DNA from: an uncultured Aquimarina sp.
GTDB taxonomy: Bacteria > Bacteroidota > Bacteroidia > Flavobacteriales > Flavobacteriaceae
Reading direction: 5' to 3'
Assembly (NCBI GenBank): GCA_947498785.1
Contig: CANMLS010000029.1
Coordinates: forward strand, 1 to 64,000
Length of the DNA stretch: 64,000 nucleotides
Position numbers and translations under genes: made by a program. This document shows positions 51,523-60,545 of the stretch, piece after piece. The notes below the pieces were generated by a model. That model was not told the DNA's origin. It did not search any database and saw only the letters and a list, made by a program, of their open reading frames with translations. Each line of letters begins with the position of its first letter. Position 1 is the stretch's first letter.

Positions 51523-52239
51523 CTACAACTTCTGTGTATAATAATTATAATCTGCTATTACCTTATCCACAAATTGTAATGGTTTCTCCTGAGGGGTCAC
51601 ATCCATCAAAGTACTTACTTTTTTTGAAAGCTCCAGAATGATATTATGATCTGCATTTCGTCTTGCATCGGTATAAATGGTTTTGATTTTTCGCATTTCT
51701 TCATCACTAAAAACTGTAACCTGTGGATATACCGCTACATAATCATCAGGGATATCAACGAGTATAGTCTCATGAAATTGCACCCTTTGTCGCTCACTAA
51801 TTATGGTAGTCCCCGCAGCCATATCTCCTAAACGTTGCCCTTTTCCTCCCAATAAAATAGAGACTACCGCTATTCCTCCAAAAGCAAAAGAAATATCCAA
51901 TAAACGAAGTAACCATCGAATCAAATAATTAGAAAAAGTAGGCCTTGACCCATCTAACTTTGCAACTTTTATTTTCATTGCAGCTTTACCAGGGGTTTTA
52001 CCATCCCAAAATGTTTCCCATAACAAAAAATATAATAAAGCAGGTAAGCTTAAGATTAACCAGTATGTCCATTCATCTCCAGAGTCTAACCCCAAAGCTC
52101 CAAGTATAAATATCGCTATAATAAAATAGGTTATAATGATTAAGAGATCAATAAGATATGCCAATATCCGCTCACCAATTCCTGCAGCATTTTGCTGTAT
52201 ACTAACATTTTGAGCCGTTTCTATTTGAAAATTATCCAT
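51523..52239 (-). CDS. RDD-family membrane protein
   Basis: A 238-residue inner-membrane protein. The RDD signature starts at GIGERILAYLIDLLIIITYF, with Arg-Asp-type charges in three membrane helices (about 24-46, 56-76, 110-135) and TPGKAAMKIKVAKLDG between them. The C-terminal 80 residues are cytoplasmic and helical. It diverges from the SpoIIM gene with 37 bp between starts and belongs to the same functional cluster (RDD, SpoIIM, DUF4129, MoxR, DUF58). Confidence 0.9.
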   Translation of the reverse strand: MDNFQIETAQNVSIQQNAAGIGERILAYLIDLLIIITYFIIAIFILGALGLDSGDEWTYWLILSLPALLYFLLWETFWDGKTPGKAAMKIKVAKLDGSRPTFSNYLIRWLLRLLDISFAFGGIAVVSILLGGKGQRLGDMAAGTTIISERQRVQFHETILVDIPDDYVAVYPQVTVFSDEEMRKIKTIYTDARRNADHNIILELSKKVSTLMDVTPQEKPLQFVDKVIADYNYYTQKL

Positions 52240-52276
52240 TAATTATGTTTCTTTGAACCTCTTAATTGATTGATAC

Positions 52277-53242
52277 ATGCGCGAGGCAGCTTTTGTAAAG
52301 CAAAATAAGGATAAATGGTTAAAATTTGAAAGTGTTCTGGTTAATAATACCCAAATAACTCCAGATGAACTTTCTAATCTGTATATCGAAATTACAGATC
52401 ATCTTAGTTACGCACAAACATTTTATCCTAATAGTCAAACACTTAACTATCTAAACAGTTTAGCCTCGAGTGCACATCAAAAAATTTATAAAACAAAAAA
52501 GGAGAAAAAAAATAGATTGTATTCTTTTTGGGTTAAAGAGTTTCCTTTAGAATTCTACAAATATCAAAAGCAATTACTTATTACTTTTTTGATTTCTATT
52601 TTATTTACAGTAATAGGAGCTTATTCTGCGGCAACAGATGGTGCATTTGTGCGATCTATATTAGGAGATGGGTACGTTAATATGACCTTAGAAAACATTG
52701 CCAACGATGATCCTATGGCTGTATACAAAAAGATGGAAGAAACCAATATGTTTCTCGGTATTACCATTAACAATATAAGAGTTGCCTTATTATGCTTTTC
52801 ATTTGGAGTATTATTTGGTATAGGAACCGTTTATATGTTAATGAGCAATTTTATTATGCTAGGTTCTTTTCAATATTTTTTCTACGACAAAGGGTTACTT
52901 TGGGAAAGTGCGCGTACCATTTGGATTCATGGAACTATTGAAATATCTGTAATCATCATTGCAGGTTGCGCTGGGTTGGTTGTTGGAAATTCAATTTTAT
53001 TTCCAAAAACATATACTCGATTAACTTCTTTTGTACGAGGAGTCAAAGCAGGATTAAAAATTGTTATCAGTACAATTCCCTTTTTTATTATTGCCGGATT
53101 TTTAGAAGGTTTTGTGACAAGACATACAGAAATGCCAGATTGGCTGGCAATTATTATCATATCAGGATCTTTGGCTTTGATTCTGTTTTATTATGTTATA
53201 TACCCAAGAGTACTTTATAAAAAATTAGTAAATGAACAATAA
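52277..53242 (+). CDS. Stage II sporulation protein M (SpoIIM)-like membrane protein
   Basis: A 321-residue protein with a soluble helical N-terminus (about 1-95) and a SpoIIM-type membrane part with about five helices (LLITFLISILFTVIGAYSAA, RVALLCFSFGVLFGIGTVYM, IHGTIEISVIIIAGCAGLVV, and two more). It is not a sign of sporulation: in Bacteroidota this family belongs to MoxR/DUF58 clusters of unknown envelope function. The next gene overlaps its end by 11 bp. Confidence 0.9.
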   Translation: MREAAFVKQNKDKWLKFESVLVNNTQITPDELSNLYIEITDHLSYAQTFYPNSQTLNYLNSLASSAHQKIYKTKKEKKNRLYSFWVKEFPLEFYKYQKQLLITFLISILFTVIGAYSAATDGAFVRSILGDGYVNMTLENIANDDPMAVYKKMEETNMFLGITINNIRVALLCFSFGVLFGIGTVYMLMSNFIMLGSFQYFFYDKGLLWESARTIWIHGTIEISVIIIAGCAGLVVGNSILFPKTYTRLTSFVRGVKAGLKIVISTIPFFIIAGFLEGFVTRHTEMPDWLAIIIISGSLALILFYYVIYPRVLYKKLVNEQ

Positions 53243-54104
53243 TTACATCGAATTTAAGAAAAAAAGAGAGTTAGGAGATATTCTCACAGATACTTTTGCC
53301 TTTATAAGACAAAGTGGTAAGCACTTGTTATCAATTTTACTAAAAACCTCGGCAATACCATTTGTATTACTTTTATTAGCATCTGCATATTACACTCATA
53401 CCTATGCTAATGTTTTTGACCCCATAAGTATATCAAGAGGAGAGTTTTTTAACTCTGGAACATTATTAATTTCATTATTTGCAATGTTTGCCATGCTGTT
53501 AATTTTTTATGGTGTCCTTTTTGGAACTGTGCTACATTATATTAAAAACTATATCGAAAACAAAGGTGTTGTACATTCTGAAACCGTAGTACAAGGAGTA
53601 AAAAACGATTTTGGCAAAATCATCGGACTAGGAGTTCTCTCTGGTCTGATCACTTTTTGTGGAACATTAATTTGTGTCATACCAGGTATATATTTATATG
53701 TTCCTATGAGTCTTGTTTTCTCCATACTAATATTTCGTAACACTAGCGTTTCTGATGCCATAAGTGATAGTTTTCATCTCATAAAAAATGAATGGTGGAT
53801 AACCTTTGCTACTCTTCTTATTGTTGGGATAGTTATATGGATCATAAGCATGGTGTTTTCTATACCAGCCGCCGTCTATTCATACACAAAATTATTATCA
53901 TCAGCCTCACAAGGGTCTATGGTAGATCCTACAGCTATGATCGATTGGGTTTTTATTGCTTTAAATACGATATCATCTGCCGCACAATATATATTGTATA
54001 TTATAACTGCAATTTCTACTGCATTTATTTATTTCAATTTAAACGAAATAAAGCATGCCACTGGAGCTTTAGAACAAATAGATTCACTAGGTAACAACAA
54101 ATAA
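53232..54104 (+). CDS. Multi-pass membrane protein of the MoxR/DUF58 cluster
   Basis: A 290-residue protein with a short cytoplasmic lead (KKRELGDILTDTFAFIR) and about six membrane helices. It shares features with glycerophosphodiester-phosphodiesterase-like membrane domains (the IPGIYLYVPMSLVFSILIF stretch and the DAISDSFHLIKNEWW motif). It overlaps SpoIIM and is followed by the DUF4129 gene with one base between. Function is unknown. Confidence 0.8.
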   Translation: MNNNYIEFKKKRELGDILTDTFAFIRQSGKHLLSILLKTSAIPFVLLLLASAYYTHTYANVFDPISISRGEFFNSGTLLISLFAMFAMLLIFYGVLFGTVLHYIKNYIENKGVVHSETVVQGVKNDFGKIIGLGVLSGLITFCGTLICVIPGIYLYVPMSLVFSILIFRNTSVSDAISDSFHLIKNEWWITFATLLIVGIVIWIISMVFSIPAAVYSYTKLLSSASQGSMVDPTAMIDWVFIALNTISSAAQYILYIITAISTAFIYFNLNEIKHATGALEQIDSLGNNK

Positions 54105-54105
54105 T

Positions 54106-54855
54106 TTGAAAATTTTTTACTGTTTTTTATTTTTCATTACCTTTTCCTTATCTGCTAAGATTCAAGACAGCACGGTTACTTCTATAACTCAGGAATTAGT
54201 ATATGATCTTGATTCTCCAAAAGAGATCAAAAAATTGAATGATCAAAAAATACATGAATTTATAAAGCAAGATGATTTCAACTATACAGAATACCAAGAA
54301 CCTGATAATTGGTGGACTCGATTAAAAAAATGGTTCAATCAGCTTTGGAACAAATTCAAATCCTGGTTTTTTGACATTGATGAAATTACAGGCTTTTGGG
54401 CAATCATATTTAAGTTATTACCTTATCTGTTGATTATTGGAGTATTATTTTTATTAGGTTGGTTATTCATGAAAGTGAACCCTAGTGATATGCTTTTAGA
54501 AAAACAAATCCCACCACAGGTAAAGCTCTCAGAAGATGAAGATATCATTCAAAATAAAGATATTCAACAATTGATTAATCAAGCATTACATCATAATAAT
54601 TATAGGTTAGCTATTCGATATTACTATCTATTTGTTTTAAAAAAACTATCTGATTTAGAATTGATCACATGGGAAGCCCAAAAAACAAATACCGATTATA
54701 CCAAAGAAATATCAGATGATCTCATAAAAAAGCAATTTACATCTATAACCAAATTATATGATTTTATTTGGTATGGGAGTTTTGAAGTAAACGAAAAATC
54801 GTATTTACAAGCAGAAAAAGAGTTTAAATCTATAACCAATCGCATACAATCTTGA
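54106..54855 (+). CDS. DUF4129-domain membrane protein
   Basis: A 249-residue protein beginning with TTG (MKIFYCFLFFITFSLSA signal). A Trp-rich stretch (NWWTRLKKWFNQLWNKFKSW) precedes one membrane helix (about 99-122). The C-terminal DUF4129 part has NNYRLAIRYYYLFVLKKLSD and the DFIWYGSFEVNE motif. Its frame opens at TTG, with only the preceding stop before it. It is the fixed partner of MoxR/DUF58 genes. Confidence 0.86.
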   Translation: MKIFYCFLFFITFSLSAKIQDSTVTSITQELVYDLDSPKEIKKLNDQKIHEFIKQDDFNYTEYQEPDNWWTRLKKWFNQLWNKFKSWFFDIDEITGFWAIIFKLLPYLLIIGVLFLLGWLFMKVNPSDMLLEKQIPPQVKLSEDEDIIQNKDIQQLINQALHHNNYRLAIRYYYLFVLKKLSDLELITWEAQKTNTDYTKEISDDLIKKQFTSITKLYDFIWYGSFEVNEKSYLQAEKEFKSITNRIQS

Positions 54856-54859
54856 TTTG

Positions 54860-56071
54860 ATGACAAAAGGATCCAAAATATTTATCATCATTATTATAGG
54901 GCTTATTGCGTTTCTAACCTATATGGAAGCTAGTGAACCAGCCCCTGTTAATTGGTTCCCTAGCTATTCTAAAACAGATAAAATTCCTTTAGGTACTTTT
55001 GTCTCCTATAATCTAATTAAAGAAGCATTTGATAGAAAGGGACTTAAAGATATTAATCAACCACCTTATGAGTTTCTTACCGATAATGATAGCATAACAG
55101 GAACCTATGTCTTTATCAATGGCTCTGTAGGTTTTGATAAAAGTGAGCTGGATAAAGTATTAAGTTGGGTAGAAAAAGGAAACACGTTATTTATATCTTC
55201 AAAAAATATAGGGTTTGAATTGTTAGACACTCTTAATTTAAATACTGATAATCTATTAGCTCTTGATGACATTAATACCAAACCTCTTGTCTCATTAACC
55301 AATACCAATCTAAAAAATGAAAATCCATTTTTATATGATCGGGATATTAGTAATCCATATTTTAGTGAAATAGATACCGTAAACACTACTATTCTAGGTG
55401 TTTCTCAACTATACAATGACACTTTATTGATAAAAGATCCAGAAATCAATTATATCAAACAACCTTTTGGGGATGGTCATATTTTGCTTCATACTTTTCC
55501 TGAAGCTTTTGGAAATTATTTTATGTTAAAAGAAAATAATTATCAATACACTCAAAATCTTCTGGCTTATATTAATCCCAAACAACAAATCCTTTGGGAC
55601 AATTATTATAAATCGGGAAAAACATTTTATACCTCTCCTCTTTTTCTTCTATTAAGTAATCGGTATCTTAAATGGGCGTATTATTTTGTTATTATTGGAG
55701 TATTATTATTTATCCTTTTTGAAGGTAAACGAAAACAAAGAAGTATTCCTATTATTACTCCATTAAAAAATCAAACTTTATCTTTTACAAGAACGATTAG
55801 CGGTATGTATTTTGAAAAAGAAAAACATAAAGAAATAGCAACAAAACAAAATCTACTATTTTTGGATTATGTGCGCAACACATTAAGAATACCTACGGAT
55901 ACTTTGGATAAAAAAACCCTAACCGATATTGCTGCCAGAAGTAATAATACTATCGAGGAGACCAAAAATCTATTCAAATATTTTGAAGAAATAAATAAAA
56001 AACCAAAAATAGAGAAAGATGAATTAATGAAATTATACGAATTGATTACCAAATTCAAAAGTAAATCATAA
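54860..56071 (+). CDS. DUF4350-domain membrane protein
   Basis: A 403-residue protein from ATG 54860 (a TTG directly before it is less likely). One N-terminal helix (about 6-22), a periplasmic DUF4350 domain (NWFPSYSKTDKIPLGTFVSY, WVEKGNTLFISSKN, GDGHILLHTFPEAF), a second helix (about 270-290) and a helical cytoplasmic tail. The first domain resembles glutamine-amidotransferase-like folds without catalytic residues. It is in the operon between DUF4129 and MoxR. Confidence 0.86.
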   Translation: MTKGSKIFIIIIIGLIAFLTYMEASEPAPVNWFPSYSKTDKIPLGTFVSYNLIKEAFDRKGLKDINQPPYEFLTDNDSITGTYVFINGSVGFDKSELDKVLSWVEKGNTLFISSKNIGFELLDTLNLNTDNLLALDDINTKPLVSLTNTNLKNENPFLYDRDISNPYFSEIDTVNTTILGVSQLYNDTLLIKDPEINYIKQPFGDGHILLHTFPEAFGNYFMLKENNYQYTQNLLAYINPKQQILWDNYYKSGKTFYTSPLFLLLSNRYLKWAYYFVIIGVLLFILFEGKRKQRSIPIITPLKNQTLSFTRTISGMYFEKEKHKEIATKQNLLFLDYVRNTLRIPTDTLDKKTLTDIAARSNNTIEETKNLFKYFEEINKKPKIEKDELMKLYELITKFKSKS

Positions 56072-56099
56072 TCATCACTACTCTTTTAAAGAATACTAT

Positions 56100-57140
56100 A
56101 TGGAAAACGAAGAAATCAAAAATACTACAAATTCTGAACAAACTCCAGCTGTAGAATCATCTGAGCAAGATTTAGATTTTCAGAATAGAATTGACCTTAG
56201 TGAACTACAACAGGTAGTAGAAAAATTAAGAGCCGAACTCGCTAAAGTTATTGTTGGTCAACAGGATTTTATCGAATTATTGATTGTTTCTCTTTTATCT
56301 AATGGTCATGTTTTAATAGAAGGGGTACCTGGAATTGCTAAAACGATTACAGCTAAACTATTTGCTAAAACATTAAAGACCGAGTTTAATCGTATTCAGT
56401 TTACCCCTGATCTTATGCCTAGTGATGTGTTAGGAACTTCTATTCTTAATATGAAAACCAGTGATTTTGAGTTTAAAAAAGGGCCTATTTTTTCGAATAT
56501 GGTACTCATTGATGAAATCAACCGTGCTCCTGCCAAAACTCAAGCCGCTTTATTTGAAGTCATGGAAGAAAGACAGGTAACCATAGATGGCACACAATAT
56601 CCTATGGATCCTCCATTTATGGTATTAGCAACACAAAACCCTGTAGAACAAGAAGGCACTTATGCTTTACCAGAAGCACAACTAGACAGATTTTTATTTA
56701 AAATAAAAGTCGACTACCCTACATTGGAAGAAGAGGTGAATATTTTAAAAACACATCATGAGAGAAAAACTGCAAAACCTCTGGAGTTGGTTAATACCAT
56801 CTTAACACCACAGAAACTAATAGAATTTAAGGCAAAAACTCAAGAGATAATCATAGAAGAAAAGATTCTAGGATATATTGCAGAAATAGTAACCAAAACC
56901 AGAACACATCCGCATTTATATTTGGGCGGATCGCCAAGAGCATCTTTAGCTGTAATGAATGCTTCTAAAGCTTTTGCAGCAATTAACGGAAGAGATTTTG
57001 TAACACCCGAAGATATTAAGAAATCACTTTTCCCAGTATTACGTCATCGTATTATCCTATCACCAGAACGTGAGATGGAAGGAATGACTACTGAGAATGT
57101 TATTGAAATGATCCTGCAATCTGTTGAAATACCACGCTAG
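56100..57140 (+). CDS. MoxR-family AAA+ ATPase
   Basis: A 346-residue cytoplasmic ATPase. Walker A GVPGIAKT (75-82), Walker B VLIDEINRA (135-143), sensor 1 LATQNPVEQEGTY, and arginine-finger region EAQLDRFLFKI. The C-terminal lid has GGSPRASLAVMNASKAF. MoxR proteins act as chaperone-like ATPases together with VWA/DUF58 partners, here encoded directly downstream with 2 bp between the stop and the next start. Confidence 0.95.
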   Translation: MENEEIKNTTNSEQTPAVESSEQDLDFQNRIDLSELQQVVEKLRAELAKVIVGQQDFIELLIVSLLSNGHVLIEGVPGIAKTITAKLFAKTLKTEFNRIQFTPDLMPSDVLGTSILNMKTSDFEFKKGPIFSNMVLIDEINRAPAKTQAALFEVMEERQVTIDGTQYPMDPPFMVLATQNPVEQEGTYALPEAQLDRFLFKIKVDYPTLEEEVNILKTHHERKTAKPLELVNTILTPQKLIEFKAKTQEIIIEEKILGYIAEIVTKTRTHPHLYLGGSPRASLAVMNASKAFAAINGRDFVTPEDIKKSLFPVLRHRIILSPEREMEGMTTENVIEMILQSVEIPR

Positions 57141-57142
57141 TT

Positions 57143-58477
57143 TTGATCAAATTCTTGAAATCATTGTATTTTAGTTTCAGAGTATTTTACACTCTCGCAC
57201 TGCTATCGATTCTTTTTTTAGTATCCTATTGGTTTAATGCGTTATACCCAATTGTCTGGCTTTTGGTGTGGGGATTTATAATTATCTCTTTATTTGATAT
57301 TATAATCCTATACAATACAAAAAAGGGAATTGAAGCTAATAGAATTTTACCCGATAAATTTTCGAATAGTGATTTTAATGCCATTCCTCTGCGTATAAAA
57401 AGTAATTATCAATTTACCACAACCGTCGAGATCATCGACGAAATACCAGTGCAGTTTCAGAAACGTGATTTCCTTAAAACTGTTAGAATACCTATTAAAT
57501 CTATATTTGATTTTGAATATGCTCTGCGTCCTGTGCAAAGAGGAGAATATACTTTTGGAAGCTTGTATATATATGCCATGACCAGGATAGGTTTTGTAAA
57601 ACGTCGTTATAGTTTTGATAAATCGGCTATGGTAAAAGTATATCCTTCTTTTATACAAATGAAAAAATATGATTTCTTAGCCATTGACAACAAATTAACT
57701 CAGATTGGCCTCAAGAAAATTCGTCGTATTGGTCATACTATGGAGTTTGAACAGATTAAAGAATATGTCGTTGGCGATGATGTGCGAACTATTAATTGGA
57801 AAGCTACGGCAAAACATGGTAATTTAATGATTAATCAGTTTCAGGACGAGAAATCTCAACCTATCTATTCTATAATCGATGCCAGTCGTGTCATGAAAAT
57901 GCCATTTAATGAATTGAGTTTATTGGATTATGCTGTAAATAGCACCTTGGCTTTTTCTAATATCGCGCTCAAAAAACATGACAAAGTTGGCATGCTATCT
58001 TTTTCTAATACAGTAAATAATTTTTTGCCAGATAGCGGAAAAAAAACATATATCAACACTATATCAGAAACGTTGTACAATGTCAAGACTCAGTTTTTGG
58101 ATTCTGACTTTGGATTATTATATGCTCATGTAAAAAAGCAAATTAACCATAGAAGTTTATTATTATTATACACTAATTTTGAGCATATTTCATCACTAAA
58201 AAGACAACTTCCATATCTTCAAGCCTTAGCAAAAAAGCATTTACTGGTTGTAATTTTCTTTCAAAACACAGAACTGGATGCTTTAATACATCAAAAAGCA
58301 GAAGATACACAAACCATATATGACCAAACCATTGCTCAACAATTTGCCTACGACAAAAAAGTAATGGTAAAAGAGTTGCAAAAGCATGGTATCCAAACCG
58401 TACTTACCACTCCCGAAAACCTCACCGTAAATACTATTAACAAATATCTGGAGATTAAAGCGAGAGGATTATTATAA
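57143..58477 (+). CDS. DUF58-domain protein
   Basis: A 444-residue protein starting at TTG. Two N-terminal membrane helices (about 13-35 and 37-56), then a beta region, then the DUF58 signature EYVVGDDVRTINWKATAKHG and a VWA-like fold (PIYSIIDASRVMKM with the acidic site IIDASR). It works with MoxR in the family model. It is the last gene of the SpoIIM-DUF58 operon; no sharp terminator is seen after it. Confidence 0.9.
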   Translation: MIKFLKSLYFSFRVFYTLALLSILFLVSYWFNALYPIVWLLVWGFIIISLFDIIILYNTKKGIEANRILPDKFSNSDFNAIPLRIKSNYQFTTTVEIIDEIPVQFQKRDFLKTVRIPIKSIFDFEYALRPVQRGEYTFGSLYIYAMTRIGFVKRRYSFDKSAMVKVYPSFIQMKKYDFLAIDNKLTQIGLKKIRRIGHTMEFEQIKEYVVGDDVRTINWKATAKHGNLMINQFQDEKSQPIYSIIDASRVMKMPFNELSLLDYAVNSTLAFSNIALKKHDKVGMLSFSNTVNNFLPDSGKKTYINTISETLYNVKTQFLDSDFGLLYAHVKKQINHRSLLLLYTNFEHISSLKRQLPYLQALAKKHLLVVIFFQNTELDALIHQKAEDTQTIYDQTIAQQFAYDKKVMVKELQKHGIQTVLTTPENLTVNTINKYLEIKARGLL

Positions 58478-58565
58478 TTTCATCAATAGCTTTTTAATTC
58501 TGCCATAGTATTGTATTAATACAAAAAAGAAAATGCATGCTCTGTAATGATTATATCTCTACTAT

Positions 58566-58595
58566 ACATTTCATCCTCTAAAAATAACAACTCAG
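58566..58595 (+). promoter_or_regulatory. Paired LytTR-like boxes upstream of the second DUF2141 gene
   Basis: ACATTTCAT (58566-58574) and ACAACTCAG (58587-58595), 21 bp apart. TAGACTTTTGA follows at 58627, exactly as far from the first box as in the copy at 27552 (61 bp). The shared phrase TACATTTCATCCTCT is identical at both sites. This links the gene to the 27.6-34.5 kb locus. Confidence 0.55.
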
Positions 58596-58674
58596 TATTT
58601 TAATTTATAAAAGACATATCGTTTTATAGACTTTTGAATCATCAAAAAACAATAAACTATAAAACTTTAATCGC

Positions 58675-59097
58675 ATGAAAACTCTAGCTTTAATCGTAGC
58701 CCTTATAATTTCTAATTTTCTCTCACATGCACAAGACAATAGCAAAGGAATAACTATTACCGTAACGGTTCCTAATGTTACAAGCTCAGAAGGAGAAGTT
58801 CTTTTTGGATTATATGACGAAAATACATTTATGAAAACTGCTCCTATAAAAGGAGAAAAAAGTATGATCACTGATGGTGTAGCAAAAATTACTTTTACCA
58901 ATATTCCTGCAGGTGTATATGCTATCTCATGTTTTCATGATATAAACGGAAATAACAAAATGGATTTTGAACCTAACGGAATGCCTAAAGAGAATTATGG
59001 TGTATCAAACAATAGTATGAGTTATGGACCACCTTTATGGAGTGAAGCAAAATTTGAAGTGACTTCAGAAAACCTAGAACTTGAAATAAGAATGTAA
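58675..59097 (+). CDS. DUF2141-domain exported protein (second copy)
   Basis: A 140-residue secreted protein with signal peptide ending SHAQ (about 1-20). DUF2141 features are VLFGLYDENTFM, NIPAGVYAISCFHDINGNN, ENYGVSNN and PPLWSEAKF. It is a paralogue of the 29828-30250 protein and of the same length. It is monocistronic, with a terminator 32 bp after the stop and LytTR-like boxes upstream. Confidence 0.9.
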   Translation: MKTLALIVALIISNFLSHAQDNSKGITITVTVPNVTSSEGEVLFGLYDENTFMKTAPIKGEKSMITDGVAKITFTNIPAGVYAISCFHDINGNNKMDFEPNGMPKENYGVSNNSMSYGPPLWSEAKFEVTSENLELEIRM

Positions 59098-59128
59098 ATA
59101 AAATACAGGCATTCATCAATCAAAAAAA

Positions 59129-59158
59129 GAATTGCACCTCATCAGTGCAATTTTTTTA
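59129..59158. terminator. Terminator after the second DUF2141 gene
   Basis: Arms AATTGCAC and GTGCAATT with a 7-base loop, followed by TTTTTTAC on the plus strand and preceded by AAAAAAAG. Confidence 0.8.
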
Positions 59159-59221
59159 CAATCACACATAGATAAAACAAATTTTTAGTAATTTTTTAAT
59201 AAATAATATCGATAGCTTTCC

Positions 59222-59229
59222 TATTTTTG
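59222..59229 (+). promoter_or_regulatory. Promoter -7 element of oxyR
   Basis: TATTTTTG fits TAnnTTTG and lies 18 bp before ATG 59248. It overlaps the TTG at 59227, which argues against that codon as the start. No clear -33 TTG is seen. Confidence 0.5.
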
Positions 59230-59247
59230 TTGCCCAAAATACAACCT

Positions 59248-60198
59248 ATGACTATTACACAATTGAAATATGTTTTAGCCGTTGCTGAAAACAAGAATTT
59301 TACCAAAGCTGCCGAAAAAACTTTTGTTACCCAGCCTACGTTAAGTATGCAAATACAAAAACTTGAAGAAGAGCTGGACATTTTAATTTTTGATCGTAGT
59401 AAAAAACCTATTGAGCTTACTGAAGTTGGTAATAAACTTGTGCAGCAAGCCAGAAATATTGTAAATGAAAGTGAGCGTATTCAGGATATTGTGGATCAAC
59501 AAAAAGGGTTTATTGGAGGAGAGTTTAAAATTGGTGTTATTCCTACAATAATGCCGACCTTATTACCAATGTTTTTAAATCATTTCATAAAAAAGTACCC
59601 AAAAGTCAAGCTAAAGATTGAAGAGTTAAACACAGAAACAATAGTAGAACGCCTTCTGGATGGTCATCTCGATGCCGCTATTGCTGCTACTCCTTTAGAA
59701 AACGAAAATATAAAAGAAAGAGTATTGTATTATGAACCTTTTGTTGGATATATTCCTTCTAACCATAGGTTAAATCAGAAGAAAAAAATCGACACTACAG
59801 ATCTTGATATCGATGATATGTTACTCCTAGAAGATGGTCATTGTTTTAGAGATGGTATTATTAATTTATGCAAAACTAAAAAGAGCTATGAAGAAGATCA
59901 TTTTCAATTAGAAAGTGGAAGCTTTGAAACATTAATAAAACTTGCTAATGAAGGCCTAGGTATGACTTTATTACCATATTTACACACTTTAGATATTAAA
60001 AGTACCGAAAAAAGTAATCTTCATTACTTTAATGAACCTTCTCCTGCCAGAGAAGTAAGTTTGATTTTTAATAAAAGTGAATTAAAAATGCAAATCATTG
60101 AAGCTTTACATTCCTCTATAGCAGGAATTGTAAAAGGAGCCATTGCATTTCAAAATGTACAGATCATCAGCCCTCTTTCAAAAATAAAAAGCGACTAG
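59248..60198 (+). CDS. oxyR: OxyR-type LysR-family hydrogen peroxide regulator
   Basis: A 316-residue LysR regulator starting at ATG 59248. The helix-turn-helix spans about 18-38 (NFTKAAEKTFVTQPTLSMQI). The effector domain contains DGHCFRDGIINLC with Cys199 and Cys208, at the same numbers as the disulfide-forming pair of E. coli OxyR. It should activate peroxide defence genes when oxidised; none of the classical targets (catalase, ahpC) is in this window. Its stop lies within the terminator hairpin that follows. Confidence 0.92.
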   Translation: MTITQLKYVLAVAENKNFTKAAEKTFVTQPTLSMQIQKLEEELDILIFDRSKKPIELTEVGNKLVQQARNIVNESERIQDIVDQQKGFIGGEFKIGVIPTIMPTLLPMFLNHFIKKYPKVKLKIEELNTETIVERLLDGHLDAAIAATPLENENIKERVLYYEPFVGYIPSNHRLNQKKKIDTTDLDIDDMLLLEDGHCFRDGIINLCKTKKSYEEDHFQLESGSFETLIKLANEGLGMTLLPYLHTLDIKSTEKSNLHYFNEPSPAREVSLIFNKSELKMQIIEALHSSIAGIVKGAIAFQNVQIISPLSKIKSD

Positions 60199-60210
60199 AA
60201 AGTCGCTTTT
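60186..60210. terminator. Terminator overlapping the end of oxyR
   Basis: Arms AAAAAGCGACT and AGTCGCTTTTT with loop AGAA, containing the oxyR stop codon. T-runs on both strands make it suitable for the converging small gene as well. Confidence 0.85.
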
Positions 60211-60215
60211 TATTA

Positions 60216-60413
60216 TTATGATTTTAAATAGATTAAACAAGATTGTAATTCTGGTTGTTTTATTGTTAGTGATTGAATCCAAATTTTTAATTCTTCAATC
60301 TCATGTGGAAGTAATCTGTTTAGTGCTTTCAGGACTTCCTTTGTAAAAAGATTAACATCAAAACTTACTTTCTTAAGCACTGTCTTGGTATAATCAAACA
60401 TCGCTCTGGCCAT
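60216..60413 (-). CDS. Small hypothetical helical protein
   Basis: A 65-residue protein, mostly helical (FDYTKTVLKKVSFDVNLFTK, LLPHEIEELKIWIQSL), with no signal peptide. It resembles a small conserved flavobacterial protein of unknown function. It is convergent with oxyR and shares its terminator. The family is not named. Confidence 0.65.
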   Translation of the reverse strand: MARAMFDYTKTVLKKVSFDVNLFTKEVLKALNRLLPHEIEELKIWIQSLTIKQPELQSCLIYLKS

Positions 60414-60545
60414 AAATTAATAGGGGTTTAAATATTAGGTTTAAACAAGTAATTGTAGGAATAAGCTTACTGTTTTTAAAGTTGTTCAAGCTAATATATG
60501 CAAATAAAACCAAAAAAGCAGTCCTTTAGCGCTTATTTAACATTG

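Noticed and set aside
52277-53242. SpoIIM as evidence of sporulation
   Set aside because: The family is widespread in non-sporulating Bacteroidota within MoxR/DUF58 clusters, and no other sporulation gene is present.
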